Shown here: positions 35,171 to 44,602 of the stretch, piece by piece
Layout: every line of letters begins with the position of its first letter
How positions within the stretch are numbered: the first letter of the stretch is position 1
NCBI GenBank assembly: GCA_910584205.1
Contig: CAJUAA010000003.1
Span: 124,001 to 188,000 of the forward strand
Reading direction: 5' to 3'
DNA: 64,000 bases
DNA from: an uncultured Lachnospiraceae bacterium
GTDB lineage: Bacteria; Bacillota; Clostridia; Lachnospirales; Lachnospiraceae
Position numbers and translations under genes: made by a program
The notes under the pieces: model-generated
What the model saw: the letters and a program-made list of their open reading frames with translations, nothing else
Databases searched by the model: none
What the model was told of the DNA's origin: nothing

Positions 35171-35430
35171 TCATTTTGCTTCCATCATTCCTCTTGTTAC
35201 GCTCATGATCGCCATCAGTTCCGGACTCTCTGACGACATGACCACCACTGCTTTCCCCTGCCTGCAGAGTTCATTCAGAATCTTGTAAATCTCCGCCTTG
35301 GTGCCTGCATCGATTCCCTTTGTCGGTTCCTCCACCAGCAGAATGAACGAATCATAATACAGCCACCTGGCCACAAGCGCTTTCTGCAGCCGCTGTCCAT
35401 ATCCGGGATATTCCGGGCCGCCTGATCCGG
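35171..35430 (-). pseudogene. Fragment of a sugar ABC transporter ATPase (RbsA/MglA type)
   Basis: The minus strand encodes the C-terminal region of a monosaccharide ABC ATPase: QKALVARWLYYDSFILLVEEPTKGIDAGTKAEIYK covers the sequence between signature and D-loop, and the end (SVTRGMMEAK) follows the family. Walker A and the N-terminal domain are missing. It is a leftover of a sugar transporter next to the LacI remnant. The bases 35431-35638 hold no gene and precede the PTS pseudogene. Confidence 0.8.
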
Positions 35431-35638
35431 ATGTGACGATTCACAATTTTTGTACCAAATGTCAAAATATCCGTTTTGTTACCAGCCTGTTTCAGACATA
35501 TTGCATTTCTTTTTCGCCACTGCTATCAGGAATTCAACACGAAATACCAGTCATGTACATCAACCCGGGAGAATGGTTTTCGTCGGATATGTTCATACGA
35601 ATCTAAATGTTAATTAGAAGAAGGGAAGTGTTGTTTCA

Positions 35639-37164
35639 ATGATGCAAAAAATTCAGAAGTTCGGCGGCGCCATGTTCACACCGGTCCTGCTGTTTGCGTT
35701 CGCGGGTGTCATGGTCGGCATCGGTACCCTGTGTACGACCGAAGCAGTCCTTGGACCGCTGGCTGCTCCTACGAGCATGTGGTACCTGGTATGGAACGTC
35801 GTCCTTCAGGGCGCGTGGTGCGTATTCAATCAGCTGCCCCTGCTGTTTGTCATCGGCCTCCCGATCGGCCTGGCGAAGAAGCAGGCTGCACGCTGCTGTA
35901 TGGAAGCACTGGTATCGCGCTTGCATTCTACCCCACCGCGAAGAAGGAGAAGAAAACACAGCTGAAAGCACTGCTGATCCCCATCGTGCTGACAGCTATC
36001 GTCTGCGGCGTTACCGAGCCCATCGAGTTCACGTTCCTGTTCATGGCTCCGGCGCTGTTCGTGGTACACTGTATCCTGGCGGCATGTCTGTCCACGACCA
36101 TGAACCTGTTCGGCATCGTCGGCGTGTTCTCCGGCGGCCTGATCGAGATGAGTTCCTTAAACTTCATCCCGCTTATGACTTCTCACTGGAAACAGTACCT
36201 GCTGCTGCTGCTGGTCATCGGTCTTGTGTACACCGGTATCTGGTTCGTGGTCTTCCGTTTCCTGATCGTGAAATTTGATTTCAAGACGCCGGGACGCGAG
36301 GATACCGACGAGACCAAATTCTATTCCAAAGCGGAGTTCCGCGCAAAACAGGCCGGCGGCCAGGAGATGGACAAAAAGACCATGTTGGCAGCGCTGATCC
36401 TGGAAGGCCTGGGCGGCGCTGACAACATCGTGGACGTGACCAACTGCGCAACCCGTCTGCGCGTCAATGTCAAGGATGCGGCTCCGGTAAAAGAGGATGC
36501 GTATTTCAAAGGCATCGGCACTCACGGCATCTCCAAAAACGGCAAGGCCATGCAGGTCATCGTCGGCATGAACGTACCGAGCGTCCGTGAGAAATTTGAA
36601 AACATTCTGGCAAATCCGTCCGCATACGTACCGGATCTGGGCGATGCGGCCGATCAGCAGAAGACAAAGCCGGCGGCGGAAAAGACAGCAGATACGGCAA
36701 ACCTGCCGGTGCACAAGATCAAGGCGGTGGCAAACGGAAAAGCCATGCCGGTCAGCGAAGTACCGGATGAGGTATTTGCTTCCAAAGCGCTGGGAGACGG
36801 CGTGGCGGTGATCGTAACCGACGGAAAAGTCTATGCGCCCGCGGACGGCACCATCTCCATGATTGCAGAGACGCTGCACGCATACGGCATCAGCACTCCG
36901 GACGGACTGGAGCTTCTTGTCCATATCGGTATCAATACCGTGGAGCTGAACGGCGAAGGCTTCTCTCCGAAGGTCAGGGAAGGCGACCAGGTCAAAGCAG
37001 GCCAGCTGCTCTGCGAGATCGATATGAAGCTCATGAAAGAAAAGGGCTATCCGACCCACACTCCGATCCTGATGACCAACGGTGACGAGTGCGCGGACGT
37101 CAAACTTCTCCCGGGCGAAAATGTCAAGGCTGGAGAGACAACCGTTATTACCTATAAAAAATAA
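35639..37164 (+). pseudogene. Alpha-glucoside/maltose-type PTS EIICBA, internally deleted
   Basis: The gene encodes an EIIC-EIIB-EIIA sugar permease of the MalX/GlvC group. The first 85 or so residues (KFGGAMFTPVLLFAFAGVMVG; LPLLFVIGLPIGLAKKQAAR) are in frame with the ATG at 35639. The rest (GSTGIALAFYPTAKK onward, EIIB cysteine in VTNCATRLRV, EIIA histidine in LLVHIGINT) is in another frame. About 210 codons of the membrane domain are missing at the join near 35900, where the same DNA reads as C-C-M-E-A-L-V-S in one frame and L-L-Y-G-S-T-G-I in the other. Deletion by recombination between two similar short stretches is likely. EIIB and EIIA could still be made only by internal initiation. 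Confidence 0.85.
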
Positions 37165-37209
37165 CCCTATGAAGTCAAACAGATCATAAATCAACAGGAG
37201 GAATTTATC

Positions 37210-38543
37210 ATGTCCAAAAATCATTTGCAGTTACTGTTGCCGGAGGAGGCAGCACCTTTACACCGGGAATCGCACTTATGCTGCTGGAGGAGCGCGACCG
37301 TTTTCCGATCCACAAGATCATGTTCTATGACAATGACGCGGAGCGTCAGGAAATCGTTGCCAAAGCATGCGAGATCTATCTGAAGGAAAATGCGCCGGAT
37401 ATCGAGTTCGGATATACGACGGATCCCGAGACTGCCTTTACCGGTATTGATTTTGTCCTCGCTCATATCTGTGTGGGAAAATACGCCATGCGCGAACTGG
37501 ATGAAAAGATCCCAATGAAATACGGCGTGGTAGGCCAGGAGACCTGCGGACCGGGCGGCATTGCATACGGCATGCGTTCCATCGGCGGCGTTCTGGAGAT
37601 CCTGGACTACATGGAGAAATATTCTCCCAACGCCTGGATGCTGAATTACTCCAATCCCGCGGCGATCGTGGCGGAAGCGACCCGCCGTCTGCGTCCGAAT
37701 TCAAAGATCCTGAACATCTGCGATATGCCCATCGATCTGGAGGAGAAGATGGCGAGTATGGTCGGCCTGAAATCCCGCAAGGAAATGAAGGTTGGTTACT
37801 ATGGCCTCAATCACTTCGGATGGTGGCATAAGATCTACGACAACGACGGCAACGACCTGATGCCGGAGATCAAGAAGCACATGGCAGTCAACGGGTTCGC
37901 GGACGGCATCGCAGAGACCAACCAGCATGTGGACGACAGCCGGAAGGAAACCTTCGCAAAAGCAAAGGATGTGTATGCGGTAGATCCCACAACGATTCCG
38001 AACACGTATCTGAAATACTATCTGTATCCGGACTATGTGGTAGAACACACCAATCAGGAGCACACCCGTGCCAATGAAGTCATGGAAGGCCGTGAGAAGA
38101 CCGTGTTCGGCGCCTGCCGCGAGATCATCGCAAAAGGAACCGCGAAGGACTGCGGCTTCGAGGCGGACGCGCATGCCACCTACATCGTAGACCTTGCATG
38201 CGCCATCGCGGAAAACACCCAGGAGAGATTTCTTCTGATCGTACCCAATGAGGGCGCGGTGGAGAACTTCGACCGGACCGCCATGGTGGAAATCCCCTAC
38301 ATCGTCGGTTCCAACGGCTATGAGCGCATCTGCCAGGGTGCAATCCCGCAGTTCCAGAAAGGTCTGATGGAGCAGCAGGTCAGCGTGGAGAAACTGGTGG
38401 TGGAAGCATGGATCGAGGGCAGCTACCAGAAGATGTGGCAGGCGCTGACCCTTTCCAAGATCGTACCCAGCGCACGCGTGGCAAAACTGATCCTGGACGA
38501 TCTCATCGAGGCCAACAAGGATTACTGGCCGGAGCTGAAATAA
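37210..38543 (+). pseudogene. GH4 6-phospho-alpha-glucosidase with N-terminal frameshift
   Basis: The protein is a family 4 NAD- and Mn-dependent 6-phospho-alpha-glucosidase (GlvA/AglB type). AGGAGG precedes the ATG at 37210, but after the codons ATG TCC AAA the run of A (37216-37220) is one base short. The ribosome leaves the frame of the NAD-binding motif (GGGSTFTPG), which continues correctly after the run. The remainder (MRELDEKIPMKYGVVGQETCGPGGI, then NICDMPI, NHFGWW and DAHATYIVDL) is intact. The first in-frame methionine is at 37278, beyond the nucleotide-binding glycines. It may be true decay, a phase-variable tract or a sequencing error in a homopolymer. It belonged with the PTS gene upstream. 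Confidence 0.8.
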
Positions 38544-38586
38544 ACAGACCGATAACCCGTAAACCCGTTTCTTTCTGAACCGGATT

Positions 38587-38631
38587 CCGTAAATGTGCTC
38601 TGAATCTTTTCCGTTCAGAGCGCATTTACGG
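38587..38631. other. Strong hairpin after the GH4 gene
   Basis: CCGTAAATGTGCTCTGAA and TTCAGAGCGCATTTACGG pair over 18 bases with one G-T. It lies between the GH4 gene and the membrane-protein gene and has no T run, so it may be a partial terminator or an RNA-processing element. Confidence 0.6.
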
Positions 38632-38680
38632 GCCATATGTCCTGACAGAGAGAGAAACCAGACCGGAACAGGAGCATGAT

Positions 38681-39187
38681 ATGACGAAAACAATGTCCAG
38701 ACAGACAAACACTTTGACGACTGATTATCACAAATACGACAAATGGTTTATGATCGCAAAAGTACTCCTGGTACTTTCCCCCTTTGTGGCATTGACTTAT
38801 CTGCAGGCATCTGTGGGAAGCAGCGATCTGTCGCTTCTGCTCAGGCAGGACCCGAAGATCACCGTCACCCTTCTGGCGCCCATGGCCGGCCCCTTCACCG
38901 CCTATCTGCTGGGCTTTGCACAGAAGCATCTCCATGATGGAGATCCTGCGTACATGATGGCGCATCTGACGCTGCTCTTTGTGACGGAGCTGCTGCTGCG
39001 CAACATAGTCTGCCTGATCATGATGCTTTATCTGATGTACCTGGTATACAAGATGACCGGTATGTCGCCGGCGGCGTCTCTGCGTGCCAAATGGCACGAC
39101 CACTTCTTCCGGGATCTCTCCGGATGCTTTCTGCTGATCCTGCTCGGCGCTTTCTGCCTGTTTGTCTCGCTTCGTCTGGGAATGTGA
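38681..39187 (+). CDS. Hypothetical membrane protein
   Basis: A 168-residue protein with four hydrophobic segments (about 22-42, 62-80, 93-120 and 145-165). I do not recognise the family. AGGAG lies six bases before the ATG. It sits between the PTS/GH4 genes and two RpiR-type regulators on the same strand, so it may have belonged to the same sugar locus. There is no signal peptide and no catalytic motif. Confidence 0.6.
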   Translation: MTKTMSRQTNTLTTDYHKYDKWFMIAKVLLVLSPFVALTYLQASVGSSDLSLLLRQDPKITVTLLAPMAGPFTAYLLGFAQKHLHDGDPAYMMAHLTLLFVTELLLRNIVCLIMMLYLMYLVYKMTGMSPAASLRAKWHDHFFRDLSGCFLLILLGAFCLFVSLRLGM

Positions 39188-39270
39188 CCGTTCCGCATAA
39201 TATTTTTTTTGGACAGTCCCCTGTCATCTGTGTTATGATAAAAAAAACAGATGGCAGGAGGGACGGGTCC

Positions 39271-40041
39271 ATGAACATCGAAGAGCTGGTAAATCAGAAC
39301 TACAGACATTTCAGCGAGAGTGACCGCGCCGTTTGGGCTTATCTGTCCGAACACCGGTCGGAATGCGCGGACATGGCAATCAAGAAGATGGCGCAGAAAT
39401 GCTGCGTATCGCATTCTGCCGTTATGCGGTTTGCGCAGAAACTGGGTTTTCATGGATATGCGGAGCTGAAACTGTATCTGAAGATGGGGGAACAGAAGGT
39501 ACAGGCACACAGCGATCTGACGCAGGTCTGTACCTTGTATCAGAATGTCATGAACAGTATGTGCGAGAAAAACTGCGATCCGCTTTTCGACGCGCTTGAC
39601 AAAGCCGGACAGGTCTATATCTTTGGCGAGGGCATGGTGCAGGCCTCCGTCAAAAAAGAATTCAAGCGGATCTTCATGGCTGCGGGGCACATGTTTTATG
39701 ACGTTTCCAGCGGTCTGGAGATGTCCAATCTGATCCCCATGGTGGGAAGCGATGAATTCTGTATCCTGATCTCCGTATCGGGAGAAAATCATAAGGTCGT
39801 GGACATTGCCAAAAAGCTCCAGATCCGCGGCGTTACTTTGATGTCCGTTACCAAAAACCGGGAAAATACGCTCTCTCATCTATGTGATTTCTGCCTGTAT
39901 ATCGAGGAGAGCGCTTACTTCGAGACGCCCATGCACTGGAAATACGAATCCTGCACCTCTTATTTTATTCTGATCGAAATCCTGTTTTTTAAATATCTGG
40001 AATACCGCCAGCGAAAGGAGAACAGCCATGAGCCTGGATGA
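39271..40041 (+). CDS. MurR/RpiR-family transcriptional regulator
   Basis: A 256-residue regulator. The N-terminal helix-turn-helix is visible in DMAIKKMAQKCCVSHSAVMRFAQKLGFHGYAELKL. The C-terminal SIS domain (VYIFGEGMVQASVKKEF, ILISVSGENHKVVDIAKKL) normally binds a phosphosugar. GGAGG precedes the ATG at 39271. It overlaps the next RpiR gene by 14 bases. It may control the sugar genes on either side. Confidence 0.9.
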   Translation: MNIEELVNQNYRHFSESDRAVWAYLSEHRSECADMAIKKMAQKCCVSHSAVMRFAQKLGFHGYAELKLYLKMGEQKVQAHSDLTQVCTLYQNVMNSMCEKNCDPLFDALDKAGQVYIFGEGMVQASVKKEFKRIFMAAGHMFYDVSSGLEMSNLIPMVGSDEFCILISVSGENHKVVDIAKKLQIRGVTLMSVTKNRENTLSHLCDFCLYIEESAYFETPMHWKYESCTSYFILIEILFFKYLEYRQRKENSHEPG

Positions 40042-40810
40042 CCTGATTCAGGAAAACTATGACCGCATGAACGCCAACGACCACCGTGTCTGGCAGTATA
40101 TCTGCAGGCACAGGGAAGAATGCAGAAAGATGCCCCTTCATCAGCTTGCAGACGCATGCGAAGTCTCTCCTGCTACCGTTCTGCGTTTTCTGAAGCTGAT
40201 CAATATGGACGGCTACAGCGATTTCAAGGCCTTTCTCAAATGGGACAGTCTGAACAAGCCCGTATTTAATCAGCACAGCATCGAACAGAACAGCTTTAAC
40301 CTTACAAGGACCATCGCGTCCATTCAGCAGGCAGACTGTACCGAGCTGTTTGAGCGTATGGATCAGTCCGAACGGCTCTATGCCTACGGAAGCGGCTCCA
40401 TCCAGAAATCGGCCGCAAAGGCGCTTAAGAATTATCTGATCTTTGCGGAAAGGATTCTGCATGTGATCGAAGGAGCGGAAGAACGGATCATGGCCATGAA
40501 CCAGATGCAGAAGGGGGACGTGGCGTTTCTTATTTCCGTCTCCGGAAATAATCCGGTCATGAACGACTATGCAAATGCGCTGCGCGTCAAGGGAGTCTAT
40601 CTGGCCGCAATCTGTCAGGACGGCGCCAACGATCTGTCAAAGATTTGTCATTTCTGTCTTCCGTTTTTTACCCAGAGAATCGATGTGGCGTATCCGGGAG
40701 TCGTCTTCTACAGTTCCGCCGGTCTGCTTCCCCCTGTGGAGACGCTCGTTTTGAAATACATTGACCACAAATACCGAAAACACGCAGACAGGCCGGTCTC
40801 TGGTCCCTGA
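40028..40810 (+). CDS. MurR/RpiR-family transcriptional regulator
   Basis: A 260-residue paralogue of the preceding gene, with helix-turn-helix KMPLHQLADACEVSPATVLRFLKLINMDGYSDFKAF and SIS domain (YAYGSGSIQKSAAKALKNY, FLISVSGNNPVMNDYANAL). AAAGGAG lies inside the end of the first gene, eight bases before the ATG. Two tandem, translationally coupled RpiR regulators suggest they work as a pair or bind different phosphosugars. Confidence 0.92.
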   Translation: MSLDDLIQENYDRMNANDHRVWQYICRHREECRKMPLHQLADACEVSPATVLRFLKLINMDGYSDFKAFLKWDSLNKPVFNQHSIEQNSFNLTRTIASIQQADCTELFERMDQSERLYAYGSGSIQKSAAKALKNYLIFAERILHVIEGAEERIMAMNQMQKGDVAFLISVSGNNPVMNDYANALRVKGVYLAAICQDGANDLSKICHFCLPFFTQRIDVAYPGVVFYSSAGLLPPVETLVLKYIDHKYRKHADRPVSGP

Positions 40811-40887
40811 TCCGGTTTCCCTTATATTCTGCGCCCGTCTGCGGTGCATATTTTCCGGACACGGATGCCGCAGGGCACACCGCAAAA

Positions 40888-40926
40888 CGGGTGCAGAGCA
40901 TTCTTAAAACTCTGCACCCGCTGTAT
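40888..40926. terminator. Bidirectional terminator
   Basis: CGGGTGCAGAG and CTCTGCACCCG pair around an 11-base loop, between the second RpiR gene (+) and scrA (-). A T-rich stretch follows on the plus strand. Confidence 0.8.
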
Positions 40927-40940
40927 TTTATTTCACCTGT

Positions 40941-42824
40941 TTACTGCACCGTAAGAATCTTATCCAGCGCCTTCGCTTCTCCGGTTTTCACGATCTCCAC
41001 CTGCTCCGGTTCCGAGATCAGGACGGCCGTCGTCAGGTCATAGCCCGCTGCCCGGATCGCAGCCATGTCAAATTCCAGAAGCTTTTCTCCTGCTTTCACT
41101 TTATCTCCGGATTCCTTCAGCGCTTTAAAATGCGCTCCGTTCAGTTCCACCGTATTGATTCCCACATGGATCAGAATCTCGATCCCGTCCCGGCTCATCA
41201 GGCCGATGGCATGTTTCGTATCGAAAAACATGGAAATTTCCCCGTCAAACGGAGCGACCACCTCTCCCCTGGCCGGCACGATCCCAACGCCTTTTCCAAG
41301 TGCGCCGGAAGCAAACGTTGCGTCCGGAATCTCCGTATACGGAATTACCGTTCCTTCCACAGGCGCATAGACGCAGCCCGCCTCCGTCTCAACAGCCGGT
41401 AAAGCCTCCGGTTCCGGCGCGGCCTTTTTCTCACCTTCCGCCGGCGCGTCTTTATATCCGAACATCCAGGTCAGTGCAAATGCCGCGCCCGCCGAAATCA
41501 CGAACATAATCATATAATTGACCGGATCATGCAGGCAGAGCAGCAGTCCGAAGATACCGGTCACGCCGGTTCCGGTCGCCCCAAGCCCCACGATGGATGC
41601 GTACAGCGCTCCTGCCGCGCCGCCCAGGGCGCCGCAGATAAACGGCTTGAAAAACCGCAGGTTCACGCCGAAGATCGCCGGCTCTGTAATTCCCATAAAA
41701 CAGGACAGCGCGGACGGAACCGCCATGGATTTGGTCTTCTGATTTTTCGTTTTCAACGCAACCGCCAGCGTAGCCGCACCCTGCGCGATATTTGCCGCCG
41801 ATGCAAGCGGCAGCCAGTAGGTCACGCCGTAGAGGCCAAGCTGCCCCACGTCGATGACCGTATACATATGATGAACGCCGGCTACGACAGTCAGGGAGTA
41901 CAGGCCGCCCATGATCAGGCTTCCGACTCCGAAAGGCAGCGCGATCAGCTGCTGTACGCCGCCGATGATACCGTTTTCAATGGTGACAAATACCGGGCCG
42001 ATGATGGAATAGGTAAGATATCCTGTTGCAAACACGCTGACCAGCGGCGTTACGAACAGGTCAAACATGGCCGGAACGATTTTATGCAGCTTTTTCTCAA
42101 TGAGACACATGACAAATACGGCAATGATGACCGGAATGACGTGGCCCTGATAGCCGACCAGGTCCACCTTGTACAGGCCGAACCAGACGCTCTGGGTCTT
42201 CTGGACTCCTTCGGTCGCCACAGTCCACGCATTCTGCAGATCCGGATGGATCATCAGCATGCCTATCACGGCGCCCAGATACGGATTCCCGCCGAACACC
42301 TTTGCCGCACTGTAGGCGATCAGAATCGGCAGAAATACATACGCCGTATTGGAGAAAAGATTTGCAAACACAAAGACCGAGCTGGACGTGTCGATATTTA
42401 CAAATCCGTTGTTGACCATAAAATTCAGCGCTTCCATAATGCCCATGAGAAAACCGCTGGCAACGATCGCCGGAATGATCGGCACGAAAATATCTCCCAG
42501 CGTCTTGATCGCCCTCTTATAAATGGGCTGTTTGGCCGCCGCCGCTGCTTTTGCGTCCTCTTTGCTGGCGGCGGACAATCCGGAGACCGCCAGGAATTCA
42601 TCGTATACCTTGTTCACCGTTCCGGTCCCAAGGATGATCTGAAGCTGCCCGGAGGCACTGAAGACTCCCTTCACTCCGTCGATCTCCTCCACCGCTTTCG
42701 CGTCGCATTTGTCGTTGTCCGCAAGCACCAGACGGAGCCTTGTGGCACAGTGCGCGGCCGATACGAGATTTTCTTTTTTGCCGACTTTTTCGTAGATCTC
42801 TTCTGCTGTTTTTCTGTAATCCAT
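40941..42824 (-). CDS. scrA: Sucrose-type PTS transporter EIIBCA
   Basis: A 627-residue phosphotransferase permease. EIIB is N-terminal with active cysteine C26 (AAHCATRLRL). EIIC follows with about ten membrane segments (PFGVGSLIMGGLYSLTVVAGVHHMY; SCFMGITEPAIFGVN), then EIIA with the phospho-histidine in ILIHVGINTVELNG. The substrate is judged to be sucrose because the gene pairs with a GH32 hydrolase and a ScrR-like repressor; the B-C-A order is that of the sucrose/beta-glucoside class. AAGGAGAG precedes the start. The gap 42825-42987 to scrB holds no gene. Confidence 0.9.
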   Translation of the reverse strand: MDYRKTAEEIYEKVGKKENLVSAAHCATRLRLVLADNDKCDAKAVEEIDGVKGVFSASGQLQIILGTGTVNKVYDEFLAVSGLSAASKEDAKAAAAAKQPIYKRAIKTLGDIFVPIIPAIVASGFLMGIMEALNFMVNNGFVNIDTSSSVFVFANLFSNTAYVFLPILIAYSAAKVFGGNPYLGAVIGMLMIHPDLQNAWTVATEGVQKTQSVWFGLYKVDLVGYQGHVIPVIIAVFVMCLIEKKLHKIVPAMFDLFVTPLVSVFATGYLTYSIIGPVFVTIENGIIGGVQQLIALPFGVGSLIMGGLYSLTVVAGVHHMYTVIDVGQLGLYGVTYWLPLASAANIAQGAATLAVALKTKNQKTKSMAVPSALSCFMGITEPAIFGVNLRFFKPFICGALGGAAGALYASIVGLGATGTGVTGIFGLLLCLHDPVNYMIMFVISAGAAFALTWMFGYKDAPAEGEKKAAPEPEALPAVETEAGCVYAPVEGTVIPYTEIPDATFASGALGKGVGIVPARGEVVAPFDGEISMFFDTKHAIGLMSRDGIEILIHVGINTVELNGAHFKALKESGDKVKAGEKLLEFDMAAIRAAGYDLTTAVLISEPEQVEIVKTGEAKALDKILTVQ

Positions 42825-42987
42825 ACGCTTTCTCTCCTTCTTTTATTCCCCTGTCCATGGCGCCGGGCGCTCCAGTTGTTCGAACATTTATTCTTCGCAT
42901 TAGGCATCCTGTGTCACGGCCTGCATCAGGGTGATTGATATTTTATTGATATAAACCGGAACAACCGGCGTATATTCTCTGTCAGAA

Positions 42988-44409
42988 TCAGCTTTCGCGG
43001 TACCGCAGGACGCCCTGTATCCGGTCTCCCTCTATGGCCGCATGATACTGATCTTTCTCCGGGTAAAACCGGGTGGAAAACACATCCCGGCCGCCGTTTA
43101 GAAACACTTCCACGCTGGAGACGTCCACCAGGATCCGCAGGTCCTCAAGCCTTTCGATCCGCCTTCCCCGAACGTCTCTTCCGCCGCCCAGCCCCGGATC
43201 TGTAAATTCCATCCAGAAGATCCCTTCCTCCTTCCGGTAACGCAGGTTCAGGCCGCCGCACAGCGCCACATGCACATCGGAGCATTCCGCCCTAAGATCC
43301 AGTTCGCAGCAGGGATCAATGGCTCCGGAATATCCTCCCGCAATGCGGTGCGCTTCTTTCCACCAGTCTGTCAGTTCTCTCACCGGGTTCTGGCAGAGCA
43401 CTCCGTCCCTGACCGACAGCTCTCTCGGGATGGTCAGGATGTTCTGCCATCCCCTTGCCAGCGTCCGGTTTCGATGCACCGTTTCCATATCCGGCATTCC
43501 CATCCAGCCGATCTGGATTCTGCGTCCGTCGTCTGCCCGAAACGTCTGCGGCGCGTAAAAGTCAAAGCCTCCGTCCAGCTCCCGGAACTCTCCGATCTGC
43601 TCCGTCTCCCGGAAATCTCCCTGGAGAAAGCAGGTGCCGCTCTGATATTTGTTGGCGTATTTCAGGCCGTCCCGCTCCACGCCCTGCGGCGATATGGACA
43701 AAATCGAATACCCGTCCACCTCGTACAGATCCGGACATTCCCACATATATCCAAAGGGCTTCTCCATCCGGAAACGATGTATGTACTTCCAGTTTCTCTT
43801 ATCTTCCGAAGAAAACAGAAGCACCGTTCCCTCATCCTTTTTGGTTCTGGCTCCCTGCACCATATAGTACCTGCCGTCCTGCTTCCATACTTTCGGGTCC
43901 CGCACGTGCCTGGTCAGATCTTCCGGATAGTCCGCATTGGTCATCAGAAGCTCTTTGGCGTCCATGTGCAGTCCGTCCCGGCTTACCGCCATCACCGTAT
44001 TGGACTCCCGGCCGGTCGTTACGTAATCATGTTCCCCGGGAAGCTTCACATTGCCCGTATAAAACAGGTACATACCGTCCTCTTCCGTCAGCGCCGATCC
44101 GGAATAGGCCCCGTGGCAGTCAAAGGGCTGGTCCGGACGAAGGGGCGCACCCTGGAATTCCCAGTGAAGCAGATCCCTGCTCGTACAGTGCCCCCAGAAT
44201 TTCAGCCCGCCCTCCGGCTGAAAATACGCCAGCTGATAAAATGCATGATAGACCCCGCCATACTGGCACAGTCCGTTGGGATCGTTCAGCCAGCCGCACG
44301 GCGGCGCGATGTGGAGCCGCGGCCTCCAGATCTCCAGGCCCGCCCGCTCCTTACACCGCCCGGCTTCTTCTTCCATGAGTTTGTCCCATAATGCATGCAG
44401 TGCGTTCAT
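42988..44409 (-). CDS. scrB: Sucrose-6-phosphate hydrolase (GH32)
   Basis: A 473-residue cytoplasmic invertase-type enzyme. The nucleophile motif is WLNDPNG (D43); the transition-state stabiliser is in HVRDPKVW; the acid/base glutamate is in WECPDLY. The C-terminal beta-sandwich ends with the SSVEVFLNGG region typical of the family. It splits sucrose-6-phosphate delivered by the PTS permease into glucose-6-phosphate and fructose. No signal peptide, as expected for a PTS-linked enzyme. It is the first gene after the operator at 44535-44552. Confidence 0.95.
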   Translation of the reverse strand: MNALHALWDKLMEEEAGRCKERAGLEIWRPRLHIAPPCGWLNDPNGLCQYGGVYHAFYQLAYFQPEGGLKFWGHCTSRDLLHWEFQGAPLRPDQPFDCHGAYSGSALTEEDGMYLFYTGNVKLPGEHDYVTTGRESNTVMAVSRDGLHMDAKELLMTNADYPEDLTRHVRDPKVWKQDGRYYMVQGARTKKDEGTVLLFSSEDKRNWKYIHRFRMEKPFGYMWECPDLYEVDGYSILSISPQGVERDGLKYANKYQSGTCFLQGDFRETEQIGEFRELDGGFDFYAPQTFRADDGRRIQIGWMGMPDMETVHRNRTLARGWQNILTIPRELSVRDGVLCQNPVRELTDWWKEAHRIAGGYSGAIDPCCELDLRAECSDVHVALCGGLNLRYRKEEGIFWMEFTDPGLGGGRDVRGRRIERLEDLRILVDVSSVEVFLNGGRDVFSTRFYPEKDQYHAAIEGDRIQGVLRYRES

Positions 44410-44534
44410 CTTTCTCCTCCTGATTTTATTCTGCCTAAGCCCTTCCAGTACCCGTGGTAAGAATGATTTCCGACCTTGTCCCGCGTCCGGAAATCAGTAC
44501 CGGCACTGTCCATGCTTCCGCTGTTTTTCTTATA

Positions 44535-44552
44535 TGTGAATACGTATTCACA
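44535..44552. promoter_or_regulatory. ScrR operator in front of scrBA
   Basis: TGTGAATACGTATTCACA is a perfect 18-base palindrome centred on CG, the shape used by LacI/ScrR repressors. The same 16-base core recurs at 45656-45671. TATAAG lies just downstream on the minus strand and may be the -10 of scrBA, so a bound repressor would cover the promoter. Confidence 0.85.
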
Positions 44553-44565
44553 AAAAGTCTTACAG

Positions 44566-44592
44566 AAGGATACGCGTTAAAACGGTATCCTT
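44566..44592 (-). terminator. Possible terminator of scrR
   Basis: AAGGATAC and GTATCCTT pair around an 11-base loop immediately past the scrR stop on the minus strand, with a few T further on. It separates scrR from the scrBA promoter. Confidence 0.5.
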
Positions 44593-44602
44593 TTGGTATG
44601 CT

